Shown: positions 45,831 through 58,800 of the stretch, piece by piece
Layout: each line of letters begins with the position of its first letter
How positions within the stretch are numbered: the stretch's first letter is position 1
Source: Talinum fruticosum
Taxonomy: Eukaryota; Streptophyta; Magnoliopsida; Caryophyllales; Talinaceae
DNA length: 64,000 nt
Reading direction: 5' to 3'
NCBI GenBank assembly: GCA_021018815.1
Contig: JAITYX010000090.1
Span: forward strand, 1,825,501 to 1,889,500
Notes under the pieces: model-generated
Seen by the model: the letters and a program-made list of their open reading frames with translations, nothing else
Databases searched by the model: none
Told to the model about the DNA's origin: nothing
Position numbers and translations under genes: made by a program

Positions 45831-46679
45831 TAGGGTGTGTTTGGTTGGGAGGAAAATATTTTCCCATGAAAAAATGATTTTCCAAGGAAATCATTTTTCA
45901 TCCATATTTACCTTTGTTTGGTAGAAAAAAAAAATTTTCTAAAACTTTGTTTGGCATTTCTATAACTTAAAAAAAGCCCCATATTGGGAACAAGAGAAGA
46001 TCTCTCTCTCTCTCTCGCGCTCTCTCTCACTCTCTCATTTGGTATTTTTGTTGGTGAAAATGCATCTTCTCGTAGTACCGAATCGAAAGCGAGAGAGAGA
46101 GATGAACCTCGTCCTTCCCCTACCCTTTGCTCCCCTCCTTTTCTTGTGGAACCATCGCTTTCGGCGACGCCGACGTCGAGGTGGACGATCCCTCTGTCTT
46201 CGAGATATAAAGTGTGTGGAGCTTCGGAACCTCGCTTAAAGCCAGGACCACATATCCGAGCCTCTTGGTGCCGTAGCCGATGTTCAGCAGGTGGCGCATG
46301 CGAGTAGCTCCCACAAGTGCTCGTCCGGTGCCACATCTTGTTGACGCATGACGCGAGCGACCGACAAGAAAGAAAAAGCGAGATGAACAAGATGAGAGAG
46401 AAAGCAGAGCGAGCGAGAGGAGAGAGAAAGCGAGATGAGCGGGGCTAGGACTTCGGATGAGTGATGAGCGAGAGGGAGAGGGAGGGAGAATTGAGTCGAG
46501 AGTTGAGGTTGGACTCTAGGAAAATTAACTTCCGCTTTAAAATTAAAGAAGTTATTTCTACTAATGAAAGAAAAATGTTTTTCCTTAAAAAATTATTTTC
46601 AAAATTTATGTTGCCAAATATTAGAAAATAGAATCTTAATTTTTTAAGAAAATATTTTCTCCCCAACCAAACACACCTA
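45831..46679. mobile_element. MITE with TAGGGTGTGTTTGGTTGGG ends, 849 bp
   Basis: The left end TAGGGTGTGTTTGGTTGGGA and the complement of the right end, TAGGTGTGTTTGGTTGGGG, match, followed on both sides by AGGAAAATATTTTC-like sequence. The middle (46000-46460) is GC-richer, with CT/GA runs. A target-site duplication is not clear, so the superfamily is open. Same family as 7589-8916. Confidence 0.75.
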
Positions 46680-46735
46680 ATTAAATGGATTTTACTTAGT
46701 AAAAGCGTAACCTGATATAAAATTAAGATGTTTAA

Positions 46736-46833
46736 GCTTTTAGATTTCACCATATATCTTATTTTATATGATTAGAGTACAATTGCTTTTAGATTTCACC
46801 ATATATCTTATTTTATATGATTAGAGTACAATG
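46736..46833. repeat. Perfect tandem duplication of a 49-bp unit
   Basis: Two copies run CTTTTAGATTTCACC to ATTAGAGTACAAT and look identical or nearly so. Confidence 0.9.
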
Positions 46834-49800
46834 AAATTAAAATACATTTTTTTTCTATAATAAAAAATTCAAATAAATTGCATTGGTTCCCAAAAATATA
46901 ACTAATAAAGCACAATTTGTTTTCCATATGTGATATAATTCACATCGAGCAAAGCTAAGTTTAATTTCATGGTGAAGATTCTTGATGGTAAGTAAATTTT
47001 CTTGGAGACTGAATTCTTTGAAGGGATTCAGGGGATGTAATCTATCCTGCCTTAGTCAAAGTCTCAATGAGATTCAAGCATTTCAATCTAAAATTGTGCA
47101 TAAACAAAAAAAAAAAAAAAGAGGCAATTTTTTTAACGAATAACGTATAAATAACAATTATACTATTAGTAACATTCTTAGAGACTTTAAAAGTTGAATA
47201 AATTGTCATCTACATAAAAAAATTATCGTGTAAATATGAAGTAATTAACCAACAAAGTGTTAATTAAGATGGTAGCGATCTTACTTTGATATGAGGGATA
47301 ATACAAATTCAAATATCCGTAAATACACTAAAAGGATTTTTACTTAAAATAATCGCGTTCCGTAATAGTTTATACCCTTACTCAAATAAAAAAAATAAAA
47401 CAATAAAAATTTAATAGTATTATAAAAAATAACCAAGTGGACGAGGGTAAACAAAAATCCTTGGGGATCCTCCTAAGAAAAAGAAAAAAGTTGGTCAAGA
47501 GAAGAGGGCGCCGCATACAAGAAAATAGATAACCCAAAAATGGTGAGAGAGGGAGAATGAATACCTAACTTTGTTGGATTTTAGCAGTTATTTCATGCTC
47601 TAATCAATTAATTAGTCATTTCATTGTACCAAATTTGGGCAAATCTCACCCAATTTTCTTCCCTAAATATTATCGTTTTTGGCACGGTGCAGAAATTCCT
47701 CACCACTTTTTTTTTTTTTTTTTTGGGTAGTCGCACCCACCTCTTAACCTTTTTTTCGTCTTTCTTTGGAGGGAAAATAAAATTAATCCAACTCGTGGAA
47801 TTATTTTTTATAAAAAAAAACCTACAACCGCACGAGAACATTATGCATTGCCTTTTTGTTGCATTATGCTTTTATATTCACCTCAGAAAAAAAAAAACAT
47901 CTTTGAAAAAGCATATCAACATAAAAATATTTTTTGAGTTTGAAGGGTGGATGTAATAGACTCCTCATATCTTGCATATTAATAAATATGAGGACTATTA
48001 ATATTTAAGTCTGAGATATTTTACTTATTAGAAAGGTTGTTGATCAAGGTCAACCACACCTTTTCTTCATAAAAAAATGTCAAAAGTTGCTCGTTATTGA
48101 TCATCTTGCCAATATGGATGGGTGTTGATCAAGATGGTTCTTGTGTTAACCTCAATTTGTCATCGGGTTCGGTTAGACATTTATTATGTAATGGTGTTGC
48201 TAGACCATACTATATGCGTGCTTAATAAAGATAGGTTAGTCTCGTGATCTGTTAATTCTTAAGGATATGCTTCAGCTTAATTATCCATCCACAAATGCAA
48301 TATAACACCGATAGCTTTACTTGGTTGTTAAAAATATAAGCTTCTTATAATAAAAAAATAAAATAAATAATAGCATGTTAAGGTAGAGGGTTTGAGTTTA
48401 TTATAGACCTATTTTTGAATTTAATGTAAATATATATTTTTTTTGAGAGCAATTTAATGTAAATATCAAATATGATGTAACTCATGACTACTTTAGTTAG
48501 CTTGTTGATTTGAATTGATTCTACTTTTCTTCATTTTGATCATTACATCTTTTTAGAGACATTGTATAGGTTTATCATAATTAAATTTTATGTGTGAAAA
48601 ACCATAAGAACCCATGATCGGTCGCTTGATAAGACTTTAATTTTAGACCTAGTTAATTTGAACTGAACTTTCAATCCATTGACCATCACTAATGAAAAAT
48701 AAATCGATGATTAAGTTGTTATAAAATTGTTATTCTCACTAATTTACATAATTTAAACTCTAAATTTGTCATTCTCACCAAGATATATACCAATTAAACT
48801 ACATTCAATTGTATGAAAATAGTTGTTTTATTCATTTCATATTATAAGTTTCTAATCGATAATTTATGAATTTTTCAAAATATATATTCAAAAATTCCAC
48901 CGAAATTTTCCACAGTCTCTCAATAGATTTAAAAATCTATAATAAATTTTAGTCTTGATCTATAAATTTTAAAGCTCATTCACAAACTAAAATTTCTCCT
49001 TGAAGTTTCACGTTTCTATAATAGTAATTTAGATATTACAATGCTCCATCATCGACATACATCAATATAACTAGAAAAGATAAAATAGAGAAAATTATTG
49101 AGTTGTTGTCGTTGCAGATATGACAACCTAAAACAAGATACATAGCAGGGTATGTAGTCATCCAATCCAATAAAAGGATGACCAAGATTGTTGACAATCA
49201 TGTAAGTTTTAAACTAATCATCTCACTAATCATAAAACTTAATTACACACACACATGCAACAACAGCAAGTACATAGCGTATTAGCATGTGTTTATGCAG
49301 AGATTTTAGTCCAATTAATCCGCCGTCCCGCGTATTACATACATAATTAACAGAGAGAGAGTATTAGTATATGATGAGAGAGAAAGAGAGAGGATTAAGC
49401 CACCAATGCAAAGCTTACGGTACCTAAATCTAGCTGGTCACTCTGACACCAAACGTGTGTTGTCATGTGACTGATCACGTGCTTTCCTCACCCGCACGAG
49501 TTCAGCTTCTGATAGCCCCCAGAAGTTCATTAATGCTAATTACAATTAGATCTCAGCTTAATTATAAGCTTGTTTAATTGGATGGTTAAACAAAGTTATA
49601 GTTGTGATTAACAGGGCCAAGTCAGAGAAGAAAGTAGCCAGTAGTACAAGGAAACAGCTGTTACCAGATTGGGATTATTGGGATCTAATTACATATTAAT
49701 TATCCCACCCACGTAGGGATATATTAAAATGTAAGAGTAATGACAACAAAACTCTCAAATGCATTGGTGTTGGAGCTATTTAGTTTCATCTTGTGTCTAG

Positions 49801-50545
49801 GACAATGCTGATTTAGAATCTTATACTTGCTCGAAGTTTCGTATTATAATTTTATTTTGTTTATCTGTTATATTATTTTCATATTAGGTTTCGTTCTCTT
49901 TATTTATATGGATGTAAGACTCGTATATGTTTGGATCTTTCTAAATTATGTACGAATAAGATTCACAATAAAAATTATTATTGTTATTGTTTTTTTATCT
50001 TAGTATCACATATCATGGTTAGAATTATTAATTGTACGATTTTAAATAATATGATGGTGTAATTGTTTTATCTTTAATTTGTGAGGACTATGAAACTTCA
50101 TTTCGTTTCAATGCTTGTTCTACAAATGACTTTTAAGAGAAAAAGTTAAAAAAAAGTAAAAATATAAAATAACAAGAATATGATAGCCACTTTAATTTAA
50201 TTAATTAAAGATGTATATGTTTTAAGGATCATGATATGGCATATGTATTGACTAAAAATAATTTTAACAAAAAAGGTAAAAAAGAAGCCCGGTAAAAAAG
50301 CAGAAGTAATTAATGATTCTTCATGGATAATTTTTGCATTGTGAGTGAAGTATTCCTATCGCAGGAATAATTTCTTATATATAAGAGATTTAAGATCCTT
50401 TTTCCTTTAGCAAGACAAGAGGTATAAAATTTGATATAAATGAGATTTAAATTGAAATGTTTAGTACAAAGATATACTTTATAGCTTCGTAAAAATACGA
50501 TCTAGTAATATATAAGTACAATTTTAATTCAAACGTAGAAAATTG

Positions 50546-50584
<39 letters not shown>

Positions 50585-52898
50585 ATCAATCAATGAGAAT
50601 TTACAAATTTAAGAACTTTTCTTAGCAAGATTAAAATCCTAATATTGCTACTATATATAAGATTAAAATTCGAATGTCATCATTATTTTAAGAAGACAGA
50701 AGTTGCATTTTTTGAAAGCCCTTCATTATTAATTTGTTATGATAGACACTAATGTAAGTTTGATGGTCCGATTTAACCAGTTCATAATAATAATTTTAAG
50801 CAATAAATAAATTAATTGGTTGTTACACGTTCATGTAATCTCTTAGCAAAATTACCTAATATGGTATTTGAAGAAAGCCTTTCACTATTAATTTAAATAT
50901 ATAACTTGAGAGTTGTATTCTTTTTACTTAAACAAAAACTCTCATATCTCATTTTTTTTTTTTTAGTATCATTTTACATAGCTAATTTATTTAGAATTTA
51001 GAAACTATATAATATAAATTATGAAATGACAAATCTCAAATATGATAATTTCATAGTATTAATTAAAGCTATAAATTGAAATCCCATTGGTGGATAAATG
51101 GTCAAATCAAAGCACCATTTATGGGGATGACAATGAGTAGTGCATGGCCCTTTGCCACCATGATTCCATCAAGATGAGTGAGTTCATTGACCCATCAATT
51201 ATAATCCCATTTCCCATTCCCATCCCATGCATCTACATCCATATCACCTTATTCATTTTCTTTCTTTTCTTCTCACCGTACCATATCATCCAAGTCGTAG
51301 GCCAATGTTTTTTTGTTTTATAAAAAAATTTATATTGGTTTTTTTTAATTTTAATTTTTTACTTTTACCATATCAATCAAAGGCATATGGGACAGGGTTG
51401 GGGATCTGACACGTGGCTATAATGTGCTCCAAATGTATGGCCCTTCAACTTTCCTTTAGCACATCTACATAACCTTTGACCAAACAATATGTGTGATTTT
51501 TTATATTTTTATTTTTTTTAAAGAGTTATAAAAGATAATATAATATTCTATCTGTTTTATAATACCAGTAGTTTTAGAATTGTAAGGGAATATTAAAAAA
51601 ATATATAATTTAAAGTTATCTCAGGATTTCATTAAAAATAAAAAATTTAATAAGGATAAAATTAATAAACTAATCATTAATATATCATTAAAATTATAAA
51701 ATTATAAATATTAATATAAAAAAGTTAATTAAAATCACATATATTATAAAATGGAGGAAGTATAGTTTCTTAGTAATTTTAAGTTAATCTTATAAAAGAT
51801 CTTATTATACTGATTTGAAAATTACAGTTGATTATATACATATTTATTCATCCTAACCTTCATTAGAGAGCTTACGGAGGCTCATCAGTTAGCCAAGTGT
51901 CTTCCCTCAATAATTCAACCTTTTTGATTCACTTCCTATCTTTTCTTCAAAAATCAAAATAATACATATATTGCCCAAAAATCAAAATATTATTATCGTT
52001 GGTAAAAAGGCTATCATTTTTCCAAAAACTCAGAGCACGAAAATCGTGCATAGTTGATGCCTCTTTCCATTATATAAAACAACCTTCGTGAAGAAGTTAA
52101 TTGAACAACTAATAGATACCGTCAGCTCAATATTTAAATCATAAACTTGAGTCTATTAATGCAGTAATATGACATAATTTAGAAGAAATTTAATATTTTT
52201 TGGAGAGAAGACCATGAAATAAAGGATGAGTTTAAAAAATTAAAATAAAATATCATATTTGATAACTTGGATTTGTAGACCAGAATTCATAATGTAATTT
52301 GTAGTCAAAATAAGCAACAACCATATCCCGAAGTGGCACATCAACTAATAGATAGGAGGATGCAAAAGGAAAATGAAATTCAATGAGCATGATAATTAGT
52401 AGGAAGTGAGATGGATGTCCATAGTAGAAGATAAGTATAAATATATGAAGTTTGGGTTATATAAAGAGGGAGTAAAGTGGGTGTGAGACCTTATTTTGGG
52501 TCCATTTTTTCAAAAACAAAGCAGGTAAAGTCCATAATGGATATACCCTAATTGAAATCCAAAACACGCATAGGGAAAAAAACTCATCCAATTTTGGCCC
52601 AATCAGGCTGAACCTGTTCAATAAATGAATATACAACAGTTAACTGAAATCCAACAGCCAATCTTGCACCTTTGATTTGTACATCATGGCAGACATTTCA
52701 TTCTCTCTCCATTTACCACAAATTTTGGAGCCATCCACTGTCATTATTTTGGGCATCAACTAATGTAGAAGAAATGAACCAAGTAACCAAAACAAAATTT
52801 TGCCACTTCCAATGGCGGTATGAAAATCAACAAATGGGAATTGAATCGAAAGATTGCTGATCAGAGCCTATATCAGTTAAAACTGTTAAATGAAAGAT
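46834..52898. other. 6-kb AT-rich intergenic stretch, no gene supported
   Basis: Long AT-rich DNA with homopolymers and an (AT)n tract (50551-50580). Local open frames lack family features. A less AT-rich island at about 49320-49700 contains CACGTG (49477) and looks like possible conserved non-coding or promoter sequence. No tRNA or rRNA was recognised. Confidence 0.55.
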
Positions 52899-55800
52899 TT
52901 AAATGCGACTCGAGTCCCTTCCAAATATGAATCGCCTCATCCAATCTCCAACAACACAGGCCCTTGTACGCCAGCTCACTTGCTTGCTGTAATTTCGAAG
53001 AACTCATATTATTAGCATGATACTTTCTTCCCCAGCCATTTTACAGGCTTCCACGGGGCAGGAAGCATAAGGTAAAGTCCATTTTAGGGGTTTTGGGTAG
53101 GGGTGTGGCGAAAAGAAAGCTCAGCGAAGCCCAGCCAATTGCCACCTCTACATTCCCCCGTCGCAGGAAAACGCATGACTACTAGGATTGTAAGTTGTAA
53201 CGTAACCCAGGTAGCCTACTGCTGATTATTGGGATGATATTTTGGTATATCTTATGCATAATGAAATAGGGAAGGGAGAAGTAAGAAAATGTTTTAAGTA
53301 CCTGGCATATACAGAATACCAGAGCCACTGGGTGCTGTGTCCTATGGAAATCCAGTCTCCAGGTAGCTGAGCAGCTGTTTGCTCTCCTCCCAGTGGAGCA
53401 AATTGCCCAAAATGCCGGTATCTGCAAAAGGCGTCATCATTGGTCAATCACTATGGTCTATGCATCAACAATACATAGTTCAGCAATTCGCATTATGTCA
53501 CACGAATCTTAGTATAACATGGCATGTTGAACAGAATCTGTAGTGATATTCAATTTGGTAATTCTTGGTTTCTTACATCCCGGCCACTTACTTTTGTCCT
53601 TGACATAAGAGCACCTCTGGTATGGTTTGACATATTGGATTTCAGACATTTTTTGGGTCAAATTTTAAGTTGTTAAGAACTGTATAAGACTAAATTTAAG
53701 CTGATACTCCAACTACAGCATTGAGATCAGGGGGCATCACAAACTCAAAAGTGATTGGCATTGTGGAGAAAAACAGGGAGGAAAAACAAACGAAAAGAAA
53801 TTGGGATCCCACCTGAATGGTTTAAACCGGTGGCGACCTTCTCCTCTAATTCTGATGGGGCCCTCAGGGTTCTTTTCACACTCTTCCATACGATTGAAAC
53901 AGTCAGCGAGATAGGAACCTTGTTGAGCAGCAACCTGTAACGTAGTTTTCATAAGCAGTTTGACAGATAAAGATATTGACAGTATTAGCTAATCTCTATT
54001 ATTGAAGCTGCACCTGAGCAGTTGCTGGAAGATTTTTCATCTGAGAATCCACTTGTGAAAGAGCCGATCTGAATTCTTCAATGTTCAACTCAATTGATTC
54101 CTTTGACGCATCCCCTTTGGCATCCTTCATCAGATCAACAATACTTTTCATTTTCCTATTCTTCAGGTAAAGTTCAATTTGAGGGTATCTTTCCAGAATA
54201 TCATTAACAACTTCTTGCATTTCTTTCACTGTTAATGTTCCAGAGTTATCCTTGTCTGCCTTCTTGAATATCTCAGCTATGTCTTCCTGAAAATAAATTC
54301 AGGCAATAAAAATCAGATCAACGGGTTCGAATGTTGCAAGAAATCTAATTTCATGCGAGAACTAAAATTTTGGACTGCTATGTAGTGCATATCAGTCATC
54401 ATGTTAAATTTGGTGCAACTAGTGGAAAGGAAAAGAAGCTTAGGAAAGATGCTTTTGGAGTTCTATCATTGGAAGTAAGGATCAACCCTGACCATTCTTT
54501 CAGTGACTTGGCTAAGACGGCAAATCAATATAAGATTTAAGTTTCAAATCGCATAATTGTATCAATAGCTTCCGTAGGTGAGTAGATTTCCACTTACCTT
54601 AGGATGAAACAAAAACACAAATAACATTCTTTACCCATATTGAATGCTAAATGGGGGATACTAAAAGTTGCAGGAAGTACTATAAAAACAATGAAATTTA
54701 GTGAGAGGAAAAACCTGATTCACCAGGAAGCAGCAGTGATAGATTGATGAATCAGGCAATAGAATTGCATATAATAGTTAAAACATATAAATATGCAACA
54801 GCACTGACAGTAAAGTTGTGGATAAGGGATTTCTAAACTTTTCCCTACTTTGTTTCAATAGACCAGGACATGCAAAAACTCATTTGAAGTTCCTCATTTA
54901 ACAATTTCACATTTTTGAGAAGCATGAAATTATGAGAGATTTTCACCATATATCCGGGTAACATCTGATCCAACTCTTATTAGGCCAGAATAATAGGGTA
55001 ACCAGAACATTTCTCTCATTCCCCCGCCCCCTGGGCTGATGATTGCAGATAAAAAGTGATCAAGATGCAAGTTTCCACTTTCCAAGCTTGTATATGTGTG
55101 ACAAGCTGAATAGACTTACCATGACTTTACGTTGGACAACAGTAGCACAATCCCCCAGCGCATATATGTTGTCAGTGCCCTCGACTCTCAGCCACTCATC
55201 AGTTCCCAAGGCACGCCTGTTCGCCTGTAGTTGAAAAATGTAGAACACAAATTAAGTTCATTTTTCTGTAAACCAGATATCTTGCCAAGAGCATCTTTGA
55301 AAGACACATTTAATTTGGAATTTCTGAACTTATTGCACACTAAATTTAAGCCCTGATGGCAAGTAATCTTAATCCTCTGAGGAAACATACTTGACCAACT
55401 TGCTTCATGAAATCCCTGATAAATGGACGAGTTCCAATGCCAGTGGACCAAACTACCATGCCGTATGGCATGGAGGATACTTCTCCTCCATTCTTGAGTG
55501 CTTTGGTGGTTATTTCTTTGTCAGTCACCTTCACAACCATTGACCCAGTCTTCAAATCTATGCCATCTCTGTGGAACTTCTCCTCAGCAAATTCTGTAAT
55601 TCTTTTATCGAACCTGCAAGTTAAAAAGCCAACAATTTAGGTAAGTTTCATTTTTTATGACAAAAGGTTGCTCTGCTGCTTTTTTATTAAGATTTCTTTT
55701 CCTTTTTTTTTTGGAGGGGAGGGGGAGGGAGGTTGAGAGTGGGATGATGTTTCCGCATATTATTTAATACAAAGACAACAAAAAATTTTCTTAGAAAAAG

Positions 55801-58800
55801 GATATGTGTACACTGAATTTTGGAAAGATACACAGAAATAAACACTTAGAGAAGCATAAATGAAGAAGCAGGCCTCACATATTCAAGATATGATCTGTAG
55901 CCTCCAGAAGGGTTATCTTCACAAGTTCTTTGACCTTGGGATATAACTTCACTAAATCTTCATTGACGTAGTCATGAAGTTCTGCAGCAAACTCAACTCC
56001 AGTAGGCCCGCCACCGACCACAACAAAATGTAAAATTTTCTTCTTTTCTTCATCACTGAGGGTTGGAAGGGCAGCCTTTTCGAAGCAATCGATGATACTC
56101 CTACGAATGTTTTGAGCATCTTCAACCTCCTGCCATTGGGAATTGATCAGTCAGTAATTACCCACATAGTCTTTTAACCAACTCGACTACCCATTCCTTA
56201 ATTTAGGCAACATCTTTGGGTGCTAGACATTCATCTAATGATGCATCCTCTGCTTACCTTTAAGAAATGGGCATTCTCTTCCACACCAGGGATGTTAAAT
56301 GTGTTAGAGCGGGCTCCAACAGCTATCACAAGGTAGTCATAGTCTACAGAAAACTCAGCTTTCCCATTCAAATCAGCATTCTGAGTTGATCGACAATTTA
56401 CTTTCTTGTTTACAGGATCAATGGTTATGCACTCAGCTTCCCAAAATCTGACATCAACCTCTTTCTGAGAAAAGAATAAACCCAACTAACATTATTTTGG
56501 ATTCTGATAAACCAAGTAGGTGGAGTTTTCGTTTAGCAAACAGAATGTTCTGTGTACCTTCTTAACAAGTTTGCGAATTGGTTCAACAATACTTCGGGCT
56601 TCAACTGTACCACATGTGACACTTGGCAGCAAAGGAGTGAATGCAAAGTAATTACGAGGAGATATCACCTGAACATCATATGAAGGATGCTTCAAGTTCT
56701 TCAAAAAGCTGGTGCCAGCCCAACCAGTTCCAAGTACTACCACTTTCTTTTTCTTGTTTTCAATTTCAGCAGATACAATTAAATTAGCAGCTTCAGATGG
56801 CTTTGAATCAGAGTAAGCCAAGAGCCCCCACCAGCACCTCCACTACAGAAGAAGAATATCAAATTAGATTCTTGCTCAAACAAAACTTGCAAATTATAGT
56901 TTGACTAATCATCTCAAGGCAATCACAGCATACAGAGAGGATCAATCACGGGAGTATCCCACACAAGGCTGAATTGCTACTTCAATAATATCTAAATGAT
57001 TGAGTGGTTATGTTGTGAAGAGAAAACATGCAAGGCATAATATATAACAACTTAAATCCCTGTGACCTCATATCCTTCATGAATTCATAATTGTGTTCAA
57101 CTTCAACATGGAAATGACATAGGGGCTTACTCACTCATCTTAGCCCTGCAAAGATATTCACCAACTGTTGCTGGGATCAATCTCAATTTACTTTTTAGTC
57201 AAGAAGAAAACTAGCATCGTTGGTCGACAAGGACACATTTGGTATTACTTCTAACTGTAAGAAGATTTCACTATTGGCAAATATTGCCTTTGCCAGAGGC
57301 CCACTATTATGTCAATCAGCTGCTGGTACATAAAAATTTATGATCGGCTAAATCAGATGCATAGCGTTCTAGCTTAAACAATCAATCCAGTAATATTATA
57401 AGGCCTATAATATCCTCTTGGTTGATGCAGTATCTTGAAGTGTAACAACCACATCAAGTTTTAGCTAACATATTGAGGATCCTTCCTCCAAATAAGCCTA
57501 TTATTAAGGTTGTGTTATGAACCAGCATTTACATATTTCATGTTCTGACCTAGTCAGCCAATTATATATTAACTGTGTCACGTTCATTGCCAGCGCTCTT
57601 TTGTATATTAATTCAATGTTTGAACTAGACAAAAATCAATACAACTAAATTAGTGTATTAGATAAACAAGGGTATTTGATGAACAATTGTGTTAATTATG
57701 GTTGAATGTTCGTCTTCAGTGGAGTTGAACAGTTACTAGGAAAAGCTAATACGATGGCGTTACTCTTCTTTAGTGCTCAAATGTGTTCCATCACAAGTAG
57801 GTGATATGATAAAATGATACTAATTTGAAGTGCAAATTGATGCATGCGAGAAGCTTTGTATGAACGATACATGCATATTTTCTGTGGCACACATTGATTA
57901 AATTATTTTATTTTTAATTAAACAAAACATATCAATTAAAAGTTCCTCATACTAAACTTTTATGTGTAACAAAGTGGAATTCCTGTGTACTATAGGAGAA
58001 TTCCTATTTTTTCGAGGTTATATATTAGCTTCATTTAGACCAGGCAAAAACCGACCCGACCCGAACCTCGCCCGAAAATTTTGGGTTTTGGACACGATTT
58101 TCTCGACCCGAAACCGAAAAAAAGAGAACCCGAAAACCCGTAAATTAGCGGGTCAAACCCGACTCGAACCCGTTTGACCTGTTGGGTCAAGGGAATAAAA
58201 ACAAACATTTTATCTTTATAGCTTGTTGATTGAATGTTTCATACACGTTATATGATTTTTCCTTCAAATTTATCACTCTTTTAATAATGGTTATTTATCA
58301 TATTAGATTATTTAGAGAGATGTTACATATTTATTACAATCATTTACAAACGAATACGAATATTGTTTCAGCTTCTCAACTTCTTCCTCATAAACAAAAG
58401 CCATTATATACAAAAATTATGCATAGTTAATTTTAATTAAAACATATATGGATTCAAATGGTGTAATATATTAAAATACTACGAGTATACAAGTTATACT
58501 TGTTGTATTTTTGGTGAATTGAATATATCTAGTCACATCTAAATAATATTTTATTTTGTAAAAATAATATTACTATAATGATGTAAAATTTTGATGTTAT
58601 AATTAAAAATAATAATTTTAGTTTATTTTAAATCTTTAATTCTTATTTATTTTAAATTTTTTTATCCGTACTCGAACCATAAGTCCTAAGGTGGGCAATG
58701 AGCCGAACTAAAACAAAGTCAAATTTTTGTTGGTGAATAAAATGGATCGGTTAAACCTACCCAAGTCAAAACTTTCTCGATGTGTTTTAAAATGCATTAA

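Noticed and set aside
45984..46390. Arginine/serine-rich frames on both strands
   Set aside because: They are inside a MITE with CT/GA runs, mirror each other on opposite strands and match no family I know.
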